In this document: piece by piece, positions 1 through 5,932 of the stretch
How positions within the stretch are numbered: position 1 is the stretch's first letter
Layout: every line of letters starts with the position of its first letter
From: Deltaproteobacteria bacterium
GTDB taxonomy: Bacteria > Myxococcota_A > UBA796 > GCA-2862545
Direction of reading: 5' to 3'
Length of the DNA: 8,412 bases
NCBI GenBank assembly: GCA_019307545.1
Contig: JAFDJI010000128.1
Location: forward strand, 1 to 8,412
Position numbers and translations under genes: made by a program
Notes under the pieces: model-generated
The model's database searches: none
What the model was told of the DNA's origin: nothing
What the model saw: the letters and a program-made list of their open reading frames with translations, nothing else

Positions 1-67
1 GGGCTCCTCGGGGGACCGTGCCGATGGAAGGATTAGACCAAGCCGACATATCCCAACGGCCCTAGTG

Positions 68-329
68 TCACAGGCACTCGTCCATCGAACCGGCGATCAA
101 GCCGGCGTGATGCGTCTTGGCGGCGGCTACGTCCCAATGCACGGAACTCATGTGCATGAGTCGCACCCGGCCGTCGGGTGTCTGGTAGGCGGTGGAGAGC
201 CGTCTACGGCCTTCGCCCGTCGATGGGCATTTGCACCACCGGCTTGAGGCGCACGGCTCCTTGGACGCGGGGCGTCCGCGCCTCGGAGGTGAGCGTTACG
301 CCGCGGCCGGGCTCGCGCGCGCCGGCCAC
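68..329 (-). pseudogene. Possible decayed minus-strand reading frame, function unknown
   Basis: Two adjacent minus-strand frames read like protein but are out of phase. The first runs from a GTG at 329 to a stop at 204-206 and contains the segment VRLKPVVQMPIDGRR. The second continues from about 215 to a stop at 68-70 and contains RLSTAYQTPDGRVRLMHMSS. Third codon positions in both stretches are mostly G or C, as expected of coding DNA in this genome. Joined by one frameshift near 205-215 they would give a protein fragment of about 85 residues. I recognise no family. It could also be a chance frame, which is common in GC-rich DNA. The 3' end of the fragment overlaps nothing else, while its 5' end abuts the helicase remnant on the other strand. 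Confidence 0.2.
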
Positions 330-553
330 AGGGCGAGGCCGGCATCGACGGCAACCAGATCGGCCGCATCACCATCCTCGACCGCAAGAGCTTCATCGGC
401 ATGTCCCGCGAAGACGCAGACCGGGTCCTCGCAACCGTCGACCGCCTCGAGATCCGCGGCAAGCGCTTCCCGATCGCCCAGGCTCGCGCCCGGGGCACGG
501 GAGTGAGGCAAGGCCCACGCGGACCTCGGGGTCCAGGCAAGCACCGCCGCTAG
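293..553 (+). pseudogene. Orphan DbpA-type RNA-binding domain, C-terminal remnant of a DEAD-box RNA helicase
   Basis: The frame ending at the TAG at 551-553 reads GEAGIDGNQIGRITILDR from 332, then a segment with FIGM, A-DRVL and the block LEIRGKRFPIAQARA. It ends in a short basic Gly/Pro/Arg tail (GPRGPRGPGKHRR). This matches the pattern of the DbpA RNA-binding domain (an RRM-like fold) at the C terminus of DEAD-box helicases: a conserved G-xxG-xxIG-I start, a central aromatic strand, and I+GK before the last strand. In the family this domain directs the helicase to RNA, for DbpA itself 23S rRNA. The helicase core is absent: an in-frame TGA lies at 290-292, and there is no ATG, GTG or TTG between it and the domain. 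The first ATG, at 401, is in the middle of the domain. I therefore call it a truncated remnant. The domain call is fairly firm; whether the break is biological or an assembly artefact is unknown. Confidence 0.6.
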
Positions 554-554
554 C

Positions 555-1385
555 ATGCGCGACCTCTCGGGAAAGGTCGTCGTCGTGACAGGTGGTGCCG
601 GGGGCCTGGGCCTCGCCATCGCGCGGGCCTTCGGTGCGTGCAACGCGCGCCTGGTGCTCTGCGACATCGATCCCGAGGCACTCGCGGCTGCCGTCGACAC
701 CCTCCCGGACGCCCGGGGGTGGGTGGTCGATGTCTCCGACCGTGAGGCCGTGAACACCTTCGCCGACCAGGTGATGGCCGAGCACGGCCGCGTGGACGTG
801 GTCGTCAACAACGCTGGGGTGACCGCCGCGCCCAAGCCCCTGCTGAATACGTCGCCGGAGCTGGTGGAGTGGATCCTGAAGGTGAACCTGTGGGGGACGT
901 ACAACGTCAGCTGCGCGTTCCTTCCACATCTGCTCGCCCAGCCCGAGGCCGCCTTGGTCAACATCGGCAGCGCCGCGGGCCTGCAGGCGGTGTACGGCTA
1001 CGGCGCCTACTGCATGAGCAAGTTCGCCGTGCGGGGGCTCTCCGAGACGCTGCAGATGGAGCTCCGGGGCACGGGTGTCACGGTGACCTCGGTGCATCCC
1101 GGCGGGGTGCGCACCGACCTCATGGACCACGCGCGGGGCTTCGACAGCGACAGCGACAAGGCGGCCGCTGTCCACCGCTTCATCACCGCCCCCCTGCTGT
1201 CCCCTGACACCGCCGCCCGCAAGATCCTGCGAGCGGTACGTCGCAAGCGGTACAAGCTCGTCCTCGGCTTGGACGCTCGGGTGATGGGCTTCATCCGCTG
1301 GCTGCTGCCCGCCAGCTACCCCCGTGTGCTGGGTCCCATCCTGAAGCGAGCCGTCATCGTCGAGGCGCCCCCCGAGTCCGATTGA
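555..1385 (+). CDS. Short-chain dehydrogenase/reductase (SDR), classical type
   Basis: NAD(P)-dependent oxidoreductase of 276 residues, the usual length for a classical SDR with a short C-terminal extension. The Rossmann fold shows the cofactor motif TGGAGGLG (12-19), Asp37 at the end of the second strand (usually a sign of NAD(H) preference), Asp59 in DVSD, and NNAG (85-88). The catalytic tetrad is complete: Asn111, Ser139, Tyr152 and Lys156 (YCMSK). PGGVRTD (182-188) follows the active site. Residues 225-265 are basic and hydrophobic (RRKRYKLVLG, then FIRWLLPASY), as in SDRs that associate with membranes through the C terminus. The substrate cannot be told from sequence. The ATG lies one base after the stop of the DbpA-domain remnant (TAG-C-ATG) and has only a weak AGG about 15 bases upstream, so translation may originally have been coupled to the helicase gene. 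The gene converges on the lipoprotein gene ending at 1396 with 10 bp between and no room for a separate terminator. Confidence 0.93.
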   Translation: MRDLSGKVVVVTGGAGGLGLAIARAFGACNARLVLCDIDPEALAAAVDTLPDARGWVVDVSDREAVNTFADQVMAEHGRVDVVVNNAGVTAAPKPLLNTSPELVEWILKVNLWGTYNVSCAFLPHLLAQPEAALVNIGSAAGLQAVYGYGAYCMSKFAVRGLSETLQMELRGTGVTVTSVHPGGVRTDLMDHARGFDSDSDKAAAVHRFITAPLLSPDTAARKILRAVRRKRYKLVLGLDARVMGFIRWLLPASYPRVLGPILKRAVIVEAPPESD

Positions 1386-1395
1386 CTGCCCCGTC

Positions 1396-3300
1396 TCACA
1401 TGCCGTAGGTCGTCCGAATGACCATGAAGTCGCCTTGGTCGTCGACCTCGGTCGACGTGGCCCCCGCTTCGGCGAACTCGAGGTGGTACGCCATGCCGCC
1501 ATCACTCGGTTCGACGCTGCACGTATCGGGGTCGCAGTTGCCCGCCGTCGCCCGCTTGCCGGCTTCGGTGCAGCGCTCGGCGAGCTGGATGGCCTGGGTC
1601 GAGGTGTACCCGGGCAGGTGCCACGTGGTGCCGCCCCACTCCCAGCCCTCGTCGTCGACGGCGTAGACCGACCCGTACATCTTTACGGTGTACTGGGAGA
1701 ACATCTCGCCGTCCCGGCTGTCGCGCGTGAGCACCACATTTTCCGACTGTCCGACCGTGGTCCCGAAGTACGTGGCGAGGTCGGGGCAATCTGCGGGAGG
1801 GACCTTCCAGCTCGCCTTGTCGCCAGGGGGTCGAGGCCACCCGGGCGCAGTCCGCTCTCCCCGAGCGTTCACGTACTCCCAGCTCCGACTGTTGGCTTCG
1901 GTCATCACCACAAAATCGCCGTTGGAGCCAATCCCCACCGCGGGAAACCGAGGCGGGACTGCCCAAGAACCGTCTGGTCGGATGAAACCCCAGTTGTCTT
2001 CCATGCGCGCCGGTGCAACGCCGCTCGGCGCGAAGTCGAGTAGCCCGATGAACTGCGGCTCCACCACCACGCGGCCGCGTCGGTCGACAAAGCCGCTGAG
2101 GAAGCTGCCGTGCTTGAAGGTGCCGATGCGCGAGTAGCCCTGGGCGAAGGGCTGGGCCTGCTCGGCCACATCGAGGGCCAACACACTGCCGTTGGTGTCG
2201 ATCAGGCTCCACTTGCCCGTGTTCTGGCTCACCCAGGCGACTCGCTCCACGTCCGAGAAGCCACGGGCCGACTGGAAGGGGCCCGCGATGGCGACCTGGC
2301 CATCCTCCCCCTCGTACAGGAAGCCGCCGCCCTCGATGGCGACCCGCAGCAGCCCAGCTCCAGCCTCCCCGACCGGGTAGCGCGCCGGAAGCTCGTCGCC
2401 GGTCTTCACGCAGCGAAACCCGACGCTGCGCAGCCCTTTCACCGGGGAGTCGGGCATGTGGAACCGGTTGGCGGCCCGCAGATCCTTGGCGTCCTTGTTG
2501 AACCAGGACCCCCCGCGCACCACGCAGCAGGTGTCCGAGAAGGGCCCGGCCGGCTCCTGCTGGGGGCTGCGGCTGTAGTAGTCGGCCTGGTAGCGGTCGC
2601 CGACCCACTCCCACACGCTGCCGGCCATGTCGTACAGGCCGTAGCCGTTGGCCTGGGTGGAGCCGGCTGCCGGCAGTGCGTCGAAGCGGATGCCGTAGGA
2701 CGCGCTGCTCTTGCTGGGCGGCGAGTCTCCCAGGGGCCACGCCTTCTGCTTCAGGCCGCCCCTCGCCGCGAGCTCCCACTCTGCCTCGGTCGGCAGCCGC
2801 TTGCCGCGTCCGACACAGTACGCGTGGGCGTTGCTCCAGGTGACGTTGGTGACCGGCTTGTCCCCCCAACCGGGCTTGGGGGCGCCGTCTTCCCAGGTGG
2901 TGAAGCTGGCGTCGCAGCAGTTGGCGGGCACACCGGCGTTGCCCTTGGCGAAGGCGATGTAGTCGTCGTTGACCACCTCGTGCGTGTCCATCCAGAACTC
3001 GCCCACGCACACCCGGTGGACGGGCTTCTCGTCCGCGTCGCCCTTGGTGGACCCCATCTGAAAGCAGTCGGCGGGAATGCGCACCATGCCGTCGTAGGGA
3101 CTGGGCAGCGGACCGGGGTCGTGAGCGGCTTCTTCGGCGTCCGCGTCGGGGGCTGCCTCTTCTGCCACCTCCTCCATGCCCTGCTCCAGCGCATCGAGGG
3201 CGCGGCGCATCTGCTCCTCCTCAGACAGGGGCTCGCCTCCACCGAGACAGGCGAGCGACGCGAGAGACACGACCGCAAGGGTCAGGGACATGGGGCGCAT
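1396..3300 (-). CDS. Lipoprotein with FGE-sulfatase (SUMF1-type) domain and C-terminal WG-like repeats
   Basis: A 634-residue exported protein. Residues 1-17 form a short signal peptide ending at Cys18 (LASLAC), a probable lipidation site; residues 19-68 are an acidic, Ala/Glu-rich linker. Residues 70-298 form an FGE-sulfatase domain (C-type-lectin-like fold): GMVRIPADCFQMGS, a DTHEV block, PVTNVTWSNAHAYC, GKRLPTEAEWELAARGG, GYGLYDMAGSVWEWV, VRGGSW and SVGFRC. True formylglycine-generating enzymes have two active-site cysteines after RGGS; here the aligned positions are Asn268 and Asp273, so sulfatase-activating chemistry is unlikely. Residues about 340-455 contain two or three WG-like beta repeats (GKWSLIDTNG, SGFVDRRGRVVVEPQF, NWGFIRPDGSW). 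Residues 500-634 match no family I know and contain Cys505, 577, 589 and 594. The start is supported by GGAGGA six bases upstream of the ATG. Probably last gene of the operon with yaiI and the membrane protein. Likely a cell-surface or periplasmic binding protein; ligand unknown. Confidence 0.88.
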   Translation of the reverse strand: MRPMSLTLAVVSLASLACLGGGEPLSEEEQMRRALDALEQGMEEVAEEAAPDADAEEAAHDPGPLPSPYDGMVRIPADCFQMGSTKGDADEKPVHRVCVGEFWMDTHEVVNDDYIAFAKGNAGVPANCCDASFTTWEDGAPKPGWGDKPVTNVTWSNAHAYCVGRGKRLPTEAEWELAARGGLKQKAWPLGDSPPSKSSASYGIRFDALPAAGSTQANGYGLYDMAGSVWEWVGDRYQADYYSRSPQQEPAGPFSDTCCVVRGGSWFNKDAKDLRAANRFHMPDSPVKGLRSVGFRCVKTGDELPARYPVGEAGAGLLRVAIEGGGFLYEGEDGQVAIAGPFQSARGFSDVERVAWVSQNTGKWSLIDTNGSVLALDVAEQAQPFAQGYSRIGTFKHGSFLSGFVDRRGRVVVEPQFIGLLDFAPSGVAPARMEDNWGFIRPDGSWAVPPRFPAVGIGSNGDFVVMTEANSRSWEYVNARGERTAPGWPRPPGDKASWKVPPADCPDLATYFGTTVGQSENVVLTRDSRDGEMFSQYTVKMYGSVYAVDDEGWEWGGTTWHLPGYTSTQAIQLAERCTEAGKRATAGNCDPDTCSVEPSDGGMAYHLEFAEAGATSTEVDDQGDFMVIRTTYGM

Positions 3301-3306
3301 CAGGAG

Positions 3307-3312
3307 TCCTCC
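3307..3312 (-). promoter_or_regulatory. Ribosome binding site of the FGE/WG lipoprotein gene
   Basis: GGAGGA on the minus strand, six bases before the ATG at 3300. It is the clearest Shine-Dalgarno sequence in the window and fixes the start at 3300 rather than at the second Met three codons later. Confidence 0.7.
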
Positions 3313-3347
3313 AGCCCGATGTGTACCTCAGGCGGATCCGGGCTGGG

Positions 3348-3410
3348 TCACAGGTTGCGCGTGAGCCAGCGGTCGAGGGCATTGGCGAAGATCTGCTTCT
3401 CGCGGCTGCC
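3348..3410 (-). pseudogene. Conserved yaiI C-terminal tail beyond an in-frame stop
   Basis: Directly after the TAA that ends the yaiI frame, the same frame stays open for 20 codons and reads GSREKQIFANALDRWLTRNL before a TGA at 3348-3350. This looks like the normal end of YaiI/YqxD proteins, in which a TGGP motif is followed by a short loop, a charged R-[DE]-[RK]-Q block, and an Ala/Leu-rich helix ending near a Trp. The tail has no start codon of its own and is separated from the rest of the protein only by the stop codon. Confidence 0.6.
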
Positions 3411-3797
3411 TTAAGGCGGGGGGCCACCGGTGACCACGCCCCCACCCCGCAGCTCGTCGAGGAAGTCGCGCTGGGCGAGCCGCTGCTTGACGTTCTTGGC
3501 GTCGAGTTCCTCGCAGCGCGGGCGGATGACCGCGGCGCCCTTGTCGATGACCTGATCGGCGAGGGGGATGTCGTTGGTGATCACCAGATCACCCGCCGCG
3601 CAGTGCTCCACGATGTAGTCGTCGGCCACGTCGAAGCCCTTTCCGACCTGCACGAAGCGGATCCAGTTCAGCTTGGGCACGGTCTGGTAGCTGTTGGCCA
3701 CGAGCACGAGGGAGACCTTCTTGCGCTGCGAAGCGCGAAAGAGCACGTCCTTGCAGGCACGGGGGGCAGCGTCAGCGTCGATCCAGATGGTGAGCAT
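3411..3797 (-). CDS. yaiI: YaiI/YqxD family (UPF0178, DUF188) protein, truncated by a premature in-frame stop
   Basis: A 128-residue cytosolic protein of the YaiI/YqxD family, which has a PIN-like fold and no well-established function. Family motifs run in order: IDADA (6-10), SLVLVANS (29-36), GFDVADDYIV (54-63), GDLVITNDIPLA (69-80), KGAAVIRPR (86-94), QRDFLDELR (109-117) and TGGP (123-126). The acidic residues of IDADA, FDVADD and TNDIPLAD would form the putative metal site. Family members are usually about 150 residues; this one stops at TGGPPP, and the missing 20 residues follow in the same frame (3348-3410). A single base change, for example of a Leu TTA codon to TAA, would explain this. 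The gene begins 9 bp after the stop of the membrane protein gene and has no strong Shine-Dalgarno, so translational coupling is plausible. The lost segment is a terminal helix; the shortened protein may keep some function. A sequencing error at the stop cannot be excluded. Confidence 0.88.
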   Translation of the reverse strand: MLTIWIDADAAPRACKDVLFRASQRKKVSLVLVANSYQTVPKLNWIRFVQVGKGFDVADDYIVEHCAAGDLVITNDIPLADQVIDKGAAVIRPRCEELDAKNVKQRLAQRDFLDELRGGGVVTGGPPP

Positions 3798-3806
3798 GCG
3801 CCTGGC

Positions 3807-4445
3807 TTACCTAGGTCTGAACACGGCCCGAAGGACCGAGCCGAGCATGGTCATCAGGCCGCCCAATACGAAGATGCCGCCGATGACCTTGGCCGCGAAC
3901 AACAGGGTCGCGTAGGTCTCGATGGCTTCGTCGCGGGTGCCGCCGTAGTGCTTCTCCACATCGATCGTCAGCGGATCGAGGTTCACGACCTCACCGACAA
4001 TGCTCAAGGTGACGTCGGCCGCATACCCATGCCAGCGCTTGCCCTCCCCGAGCTCGAAGGTCGCGACCTGCCCTTCCGCCGGAGGATCGACATCCTCCAG
4101 ATGGACTTGGAGCGCTCCGACCATCAAGGTCATCGGAAGGGTCTTCCTGTCTCGGCCCACCCAGCCGGGACCGTCCTCGTACTGCAGCTCTGCGAACACG
4201 AGCCCGGACTCGGGCACAACCTCAGCGGGCGCCAGGAGTTGACCCTGGGCGAAGACCCGATCCCCGTCCTCCACCTCGTCGACCCCAAGCTGGGGTCCGC
4301 GGAGCAGGGTCATGTACACGTCGTCCGCGTACGGGAAGGTGATCGGCCCACAGATGCCACTGCAGATCAGCATGAAGCCAATGGGAATTCCAAGGAGATG
4401 GCGCGCTCGGGTCAGCAACGAGCGGAGGGTTTCGGCGGGGTCCAC
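3807..4445 (-). CDS. Two-helix membrane protein, GIDE-like architecture, function unknown
   Basis: I do not recognise this protein with confidence. Numbered from a GTG at 4469, one hydrophobic helix spans about 25-45 (HLLGIPIGFMLICSGICGPI) and a second about 188-212 (LLFAAKVIGGIFVLGGLM). A charged, beta-rich domain of about 140 residues lies between them (VEDGDRVFAQGQLL, FAELQYEDGPGW, ALQVHLEDVDPP). Helix, beta domain and C-terminal helix resemble bacterial proteins related to the GIDE/MUL1 membrane domain, but this is only a pattern resemblance. The start is uncertain: the open frame allows GTG at 4469, giving eight more residues, but the GTG at 4445 has AAGGAG four bases upstream, so I prefer it. 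It is the first gene of the probable operon with yaiI (9-bp gap) and the FGE/WG lipoprotein. The end of the insertion sequence lies 82 bp upstream, so the promoter must be in that short stretch or inside the element. Confidence 0.75.
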   Translation of the reverse strand: MDPAETLRSLLTRARHLLGIPIGFMLICSGICGPITFPYADDVYMTLLRGPQLGVDEVEDGDRVFAQGQLLAPAEVVPESGLVFAELQYEDGPGWVGRDRKTLPMTLMVGALQVHLEDVDPPAEGQVATFELGEGKRWHGYAADVTLSIVGEVVNLDPLTIDVEKHYGGTRDEAIETYATLLFAAKVIGGIFVLGGLMTMLGSVLRAVFRPR

Positions 4446-4527
4446 GGGTCTCCTTGTCGTGCGCTGCACTATCGCACGTTGCGGGCCGTAGAACAGCCAG
4501 GAGCGAGGAAAGGAAAATCAAGAGGCC

Positions 4528-4563
4528 CGTCCTCCGCGAAAACCCGATCGGCGAGGTTCAACC
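4528..4563 (+). repeat. Left terminal inverted repeat of the insertion sequence
   Basis: This end begins CGTCCTCCGCGAA, with CCGAT-derived and GAAC-derived blocks further in. On the minus strand, reading outward, it shares GGT, GAAC, CCGAT and TTCGCGGAG with the right end at identical spacing. Confidence 0.7.
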
Positions 4564-4652
4564 GTGCTCGGCCGGCGAACGGTCGAGCGAGCTGACCCCC
4601 GTGCTTGGATTCGATGAAGCAGACGCCTCCGGTCGCCGCCCGAGCACGGCTG
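4559..4652. repeat. Large inverted repeat in the 3' non-coding end of the insertion sequence
   Basis: The arms 4559-4578 and 4633-4652 are complementary at 18 of 20 positions, with a perfect core CCGTGCTCGG / CCGAGCACGG and a 54-base loop. It lies between the transposase stop (4671) and the outer part of the left terminal repeat. In transcribed RNA it would form a strong stem at the end of the transposase message. It could act as a terminator-like or processing structure, or be recognised by the transposase; no T-rich run follows, so a standard intrinsic terminator is not shown. Confidence 0.5.
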
Positions 4653-4670
4653 TGGAGCGCCTCGACGAGG

Positions 4671-5759
4671 TCAGGCCGCGAGCGAGTAGTCGTGGTGCAC
4701 GCCTCCCAGAACCGGTCGCGCCACGAGACGCGCAGCATCCAGATCAGGTGGTGGCCCCAAGGCAGGTGGAGAATGCCGAGCCGGAATCCCTTCGATGCCC
4801 TGATGCGGCCGAGCCTCGTTGTAGTACGAGATGAACTCGGTCACGGTCCGCCGGAGATGGGGCTCGGAGACGAAGAGGAAGTGGTTCAAGCACTCGCGGC
4901 GAAGGGTACCCATGAACCGCTCCAAGTGGGCGTTCGCGTTCGGGGCACCATACGGAATGGGGATGCCTCTCACGCCCATCATTCGGTCCAGCCAGGCATC
5001 GAGCGCGCTTCGGAACCGTCGTCGGCCAGCGCTCCTCGCCCCGCGCCAGTACTGACCGAAGATCCCGTCGTTGTCGTGGATGAGGAATCGAGGACTCTCC
5101 TCGAACGGCATCGCGTCCCGTAGCTGCTGCTTCACCCAGGCCAAGGTCGGATGGGCGGTGACGGCGTGTTGAACGATCCGCCGCGTGTCGAGCGCCATGA
5201 CCACCAACACATATCTCACCTCGAAGTTCCACATCACTTGCGTCGTGAGGTCGAGTGACCAGATCTGCGAGGCATGCCTTCGCAGGAAGGCGCGCCAGCT
5301 CGAGTTCGACGGCCTCGGCCCGTCCACCATGTATCGGCGCACCGTGCTCGCGCTGTGGTCGAGCCCCAGCTTGAGCTTCAGCTCCAACGCGATTCGATCC
5401 TCACCCCACTCCGGGTGGTCGCGCGAGATCCGGCGGATGAACCCGATGTGCTGACGCGGGATCCGGGGGCGGCCAGGCCGTCCGCGGGACTTCCACCGCC
5501 AGTAGCGCCGGTAGCCGTCTCGATGCCACTGGATGACCGTCTCGGGCTTGACGATCACCAAAGCCGACTTCCATCTCGGCCAAGCGCGGCACAGCCAAAT
5601 CCAGAACATCCGATCGGACCGCCGTAGGCGCGTACGGCGATTCTGCCGGCGGTAGACCTGGAGCTGCTGGCGTAGCGCGGCGATCTCGAACAGCAGATCG
5701 GCCCTGTCCGACGCTGCCGACTTCAGGGTTCGCATAGCTGTGAACAGGAGCGTGAACAT
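4671..5759 (-). CDS. DDE (rve integrase-core) transposase
   Basis: Cuts and joins DNA to move its own element. Numbered from the ATG at 5759 it has 362 residues. The N terminus carries a Leu-rich helix (DLLFEIAALRQQLQVYRRQ, about 20-38), followed by a basic DNA-binding helical region with SRGRPGRPRIPRQ (91-102) and the HPEWGEDRIALEL helix-turn-helix block (115-127) typical of integrase-type transposases. The RNase H-like catalytic core supplies Asp170 (WSLDLTTQ), Asp229 (FLIHDNDGIFG) and Glu280 (NANAHLERFMGTLRREC). The spacing between the second Asp and the Glu is 50 residues, against about 34 in most IS3-like enzymes; the extra segment includes RRFRSALDAWLDRM. The core ends in YYNEARPHQGI and the C terminus in a typical HHDYSLAA. 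An upstream in-frame ATG at 5852 lies outside the right inverted repeat, so the native start is 5759. No frameshift or internal stop is seen. Confidence 0.9.
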   Translation of the reverse strand: MFTLLFTAMRTLKSAASDRADLLFEIAALRQQLQVYRRQNRRTRLRRSDRMFWIWLCRAWPRWKSALVIVKPETVIQWHRDGYRRYWRWKSRGRPGRPRIPRQHIGFIRRISRDHPEWGEDRIALELKLKLGLDHSASTVRRYMVDGPRPSNSSWRAFLRRHASQIWSLDLTTQVMWNFEVRYVLVVMALDTRRIVQHAVTAHPTLAWVKQQLRDAMPFEESPRFLIHDNDGIFGQYWRGARSAGRRRFRSALDAWLDRMMGVRGIPIPYGAPNANAHLERFMGTLRRECLNHFLFVSEPHLRRTVTEFISYYNEARPHQGIEGIPARHSPPALGPPPDLDAARLVARPVLGGVHHDYSLAA

Positions 5760-5795
5760 GGCCCACCGCTTGTTTCGGCGAGATCGAGAAGTCAA

Positions 5796-5831
5796 GGTAG
5801 AACGGTACCGATAGAATATTCGCGGAGCACG
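5796..5831 (+). repeat. Right terminal inverted repeat of the insertion sequence
   Basis: Reading outward on the plus strand it carries GGTAGAAC, CCGAT, ATTCGCGGAG and ends ACG, matching the left end at 26 of 36 positions. It lies 36 bp upstream of the transposase start, where the transposase promoter should be. Confidence 0.7.
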
Positions 5832-5932
5832 CCAGAAGTCGGCTTCGGACAACCAGGTCGGCGGATGCGCTGGTGGAGCCTCCCGAGCGCCATTGAGCCA
5901 TCCGAGCGACCCGTGTAGGTTGTGACATGAAG

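Larger units (their letters stand above)
4528..5831 (-). mobile_element. Complete insertion sequence, about 1304 bp, one DDE transposase
   Basis: The element is bounded by 36-bp imperfect inverted repeats at 4528-4563 and 5796-5831, 26 of 36 positions matching with no gaps. It contains one intact transposase gene (5759-4671, minus strand), 36 bp of leader between the right repeat and the start codon, and about 107 bp between the stop and the left repeat. No clear target-site duplication flanks it: only the two bases CC match on each side, so the duplication is short, decayed, or the true ends differ by a base or two. With all three catalytic residues and both ends present, it may still be mobile. 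I cannot place it in a named family; the transposase has an IS3/IS481-like rve core with an inserted segment. It lies between the membrane-protein operon and the large lipoprotein gene. Confidence 0.75.

Noticed and set aside
1386..1395. Bidirectional terminator between the convergent SDR and lipoprotein genes
   Set aside because: Only 10 bp separate the stops and no hairpin is visible there.
393..1505. A 370-codon minus-strand open frame opposite the SDR gene
   Set aside because: The SDR on the other strand has every family motif, so this is its shadow.
2110..3414. A 434-codon open frame on the plus strand opposite the FGE/WG lipoprotein gene
   Set aside because: It mirrors the real gene's codons, is rich in Gly, Val, Ala and His without any domain motif, and lacks a good ribosome binding site; antisense open frames are expected in GC-rich DNA.
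3321..4595. A 424-codon plus-strand open frame opposite yaiI and the membrane protein
   Set aside because: It covers two recognisable minus-strand genes and reads through into the insertion sequence end; its composition shows no fold or family signal.
4527..5833. Target-site duplication flanking the insertion sequence
   Set aside because: Only the dinucleotide CC is shared at the two flanks, which is too short to claim.
5760..5852. N-terminal extension of the transposase to the ATG at 5852
   Set aside because: These codons cross the right terminal inverted repeat and extend outside the element; family proteins begin close to the Leu-rich segment after Met at 5759.
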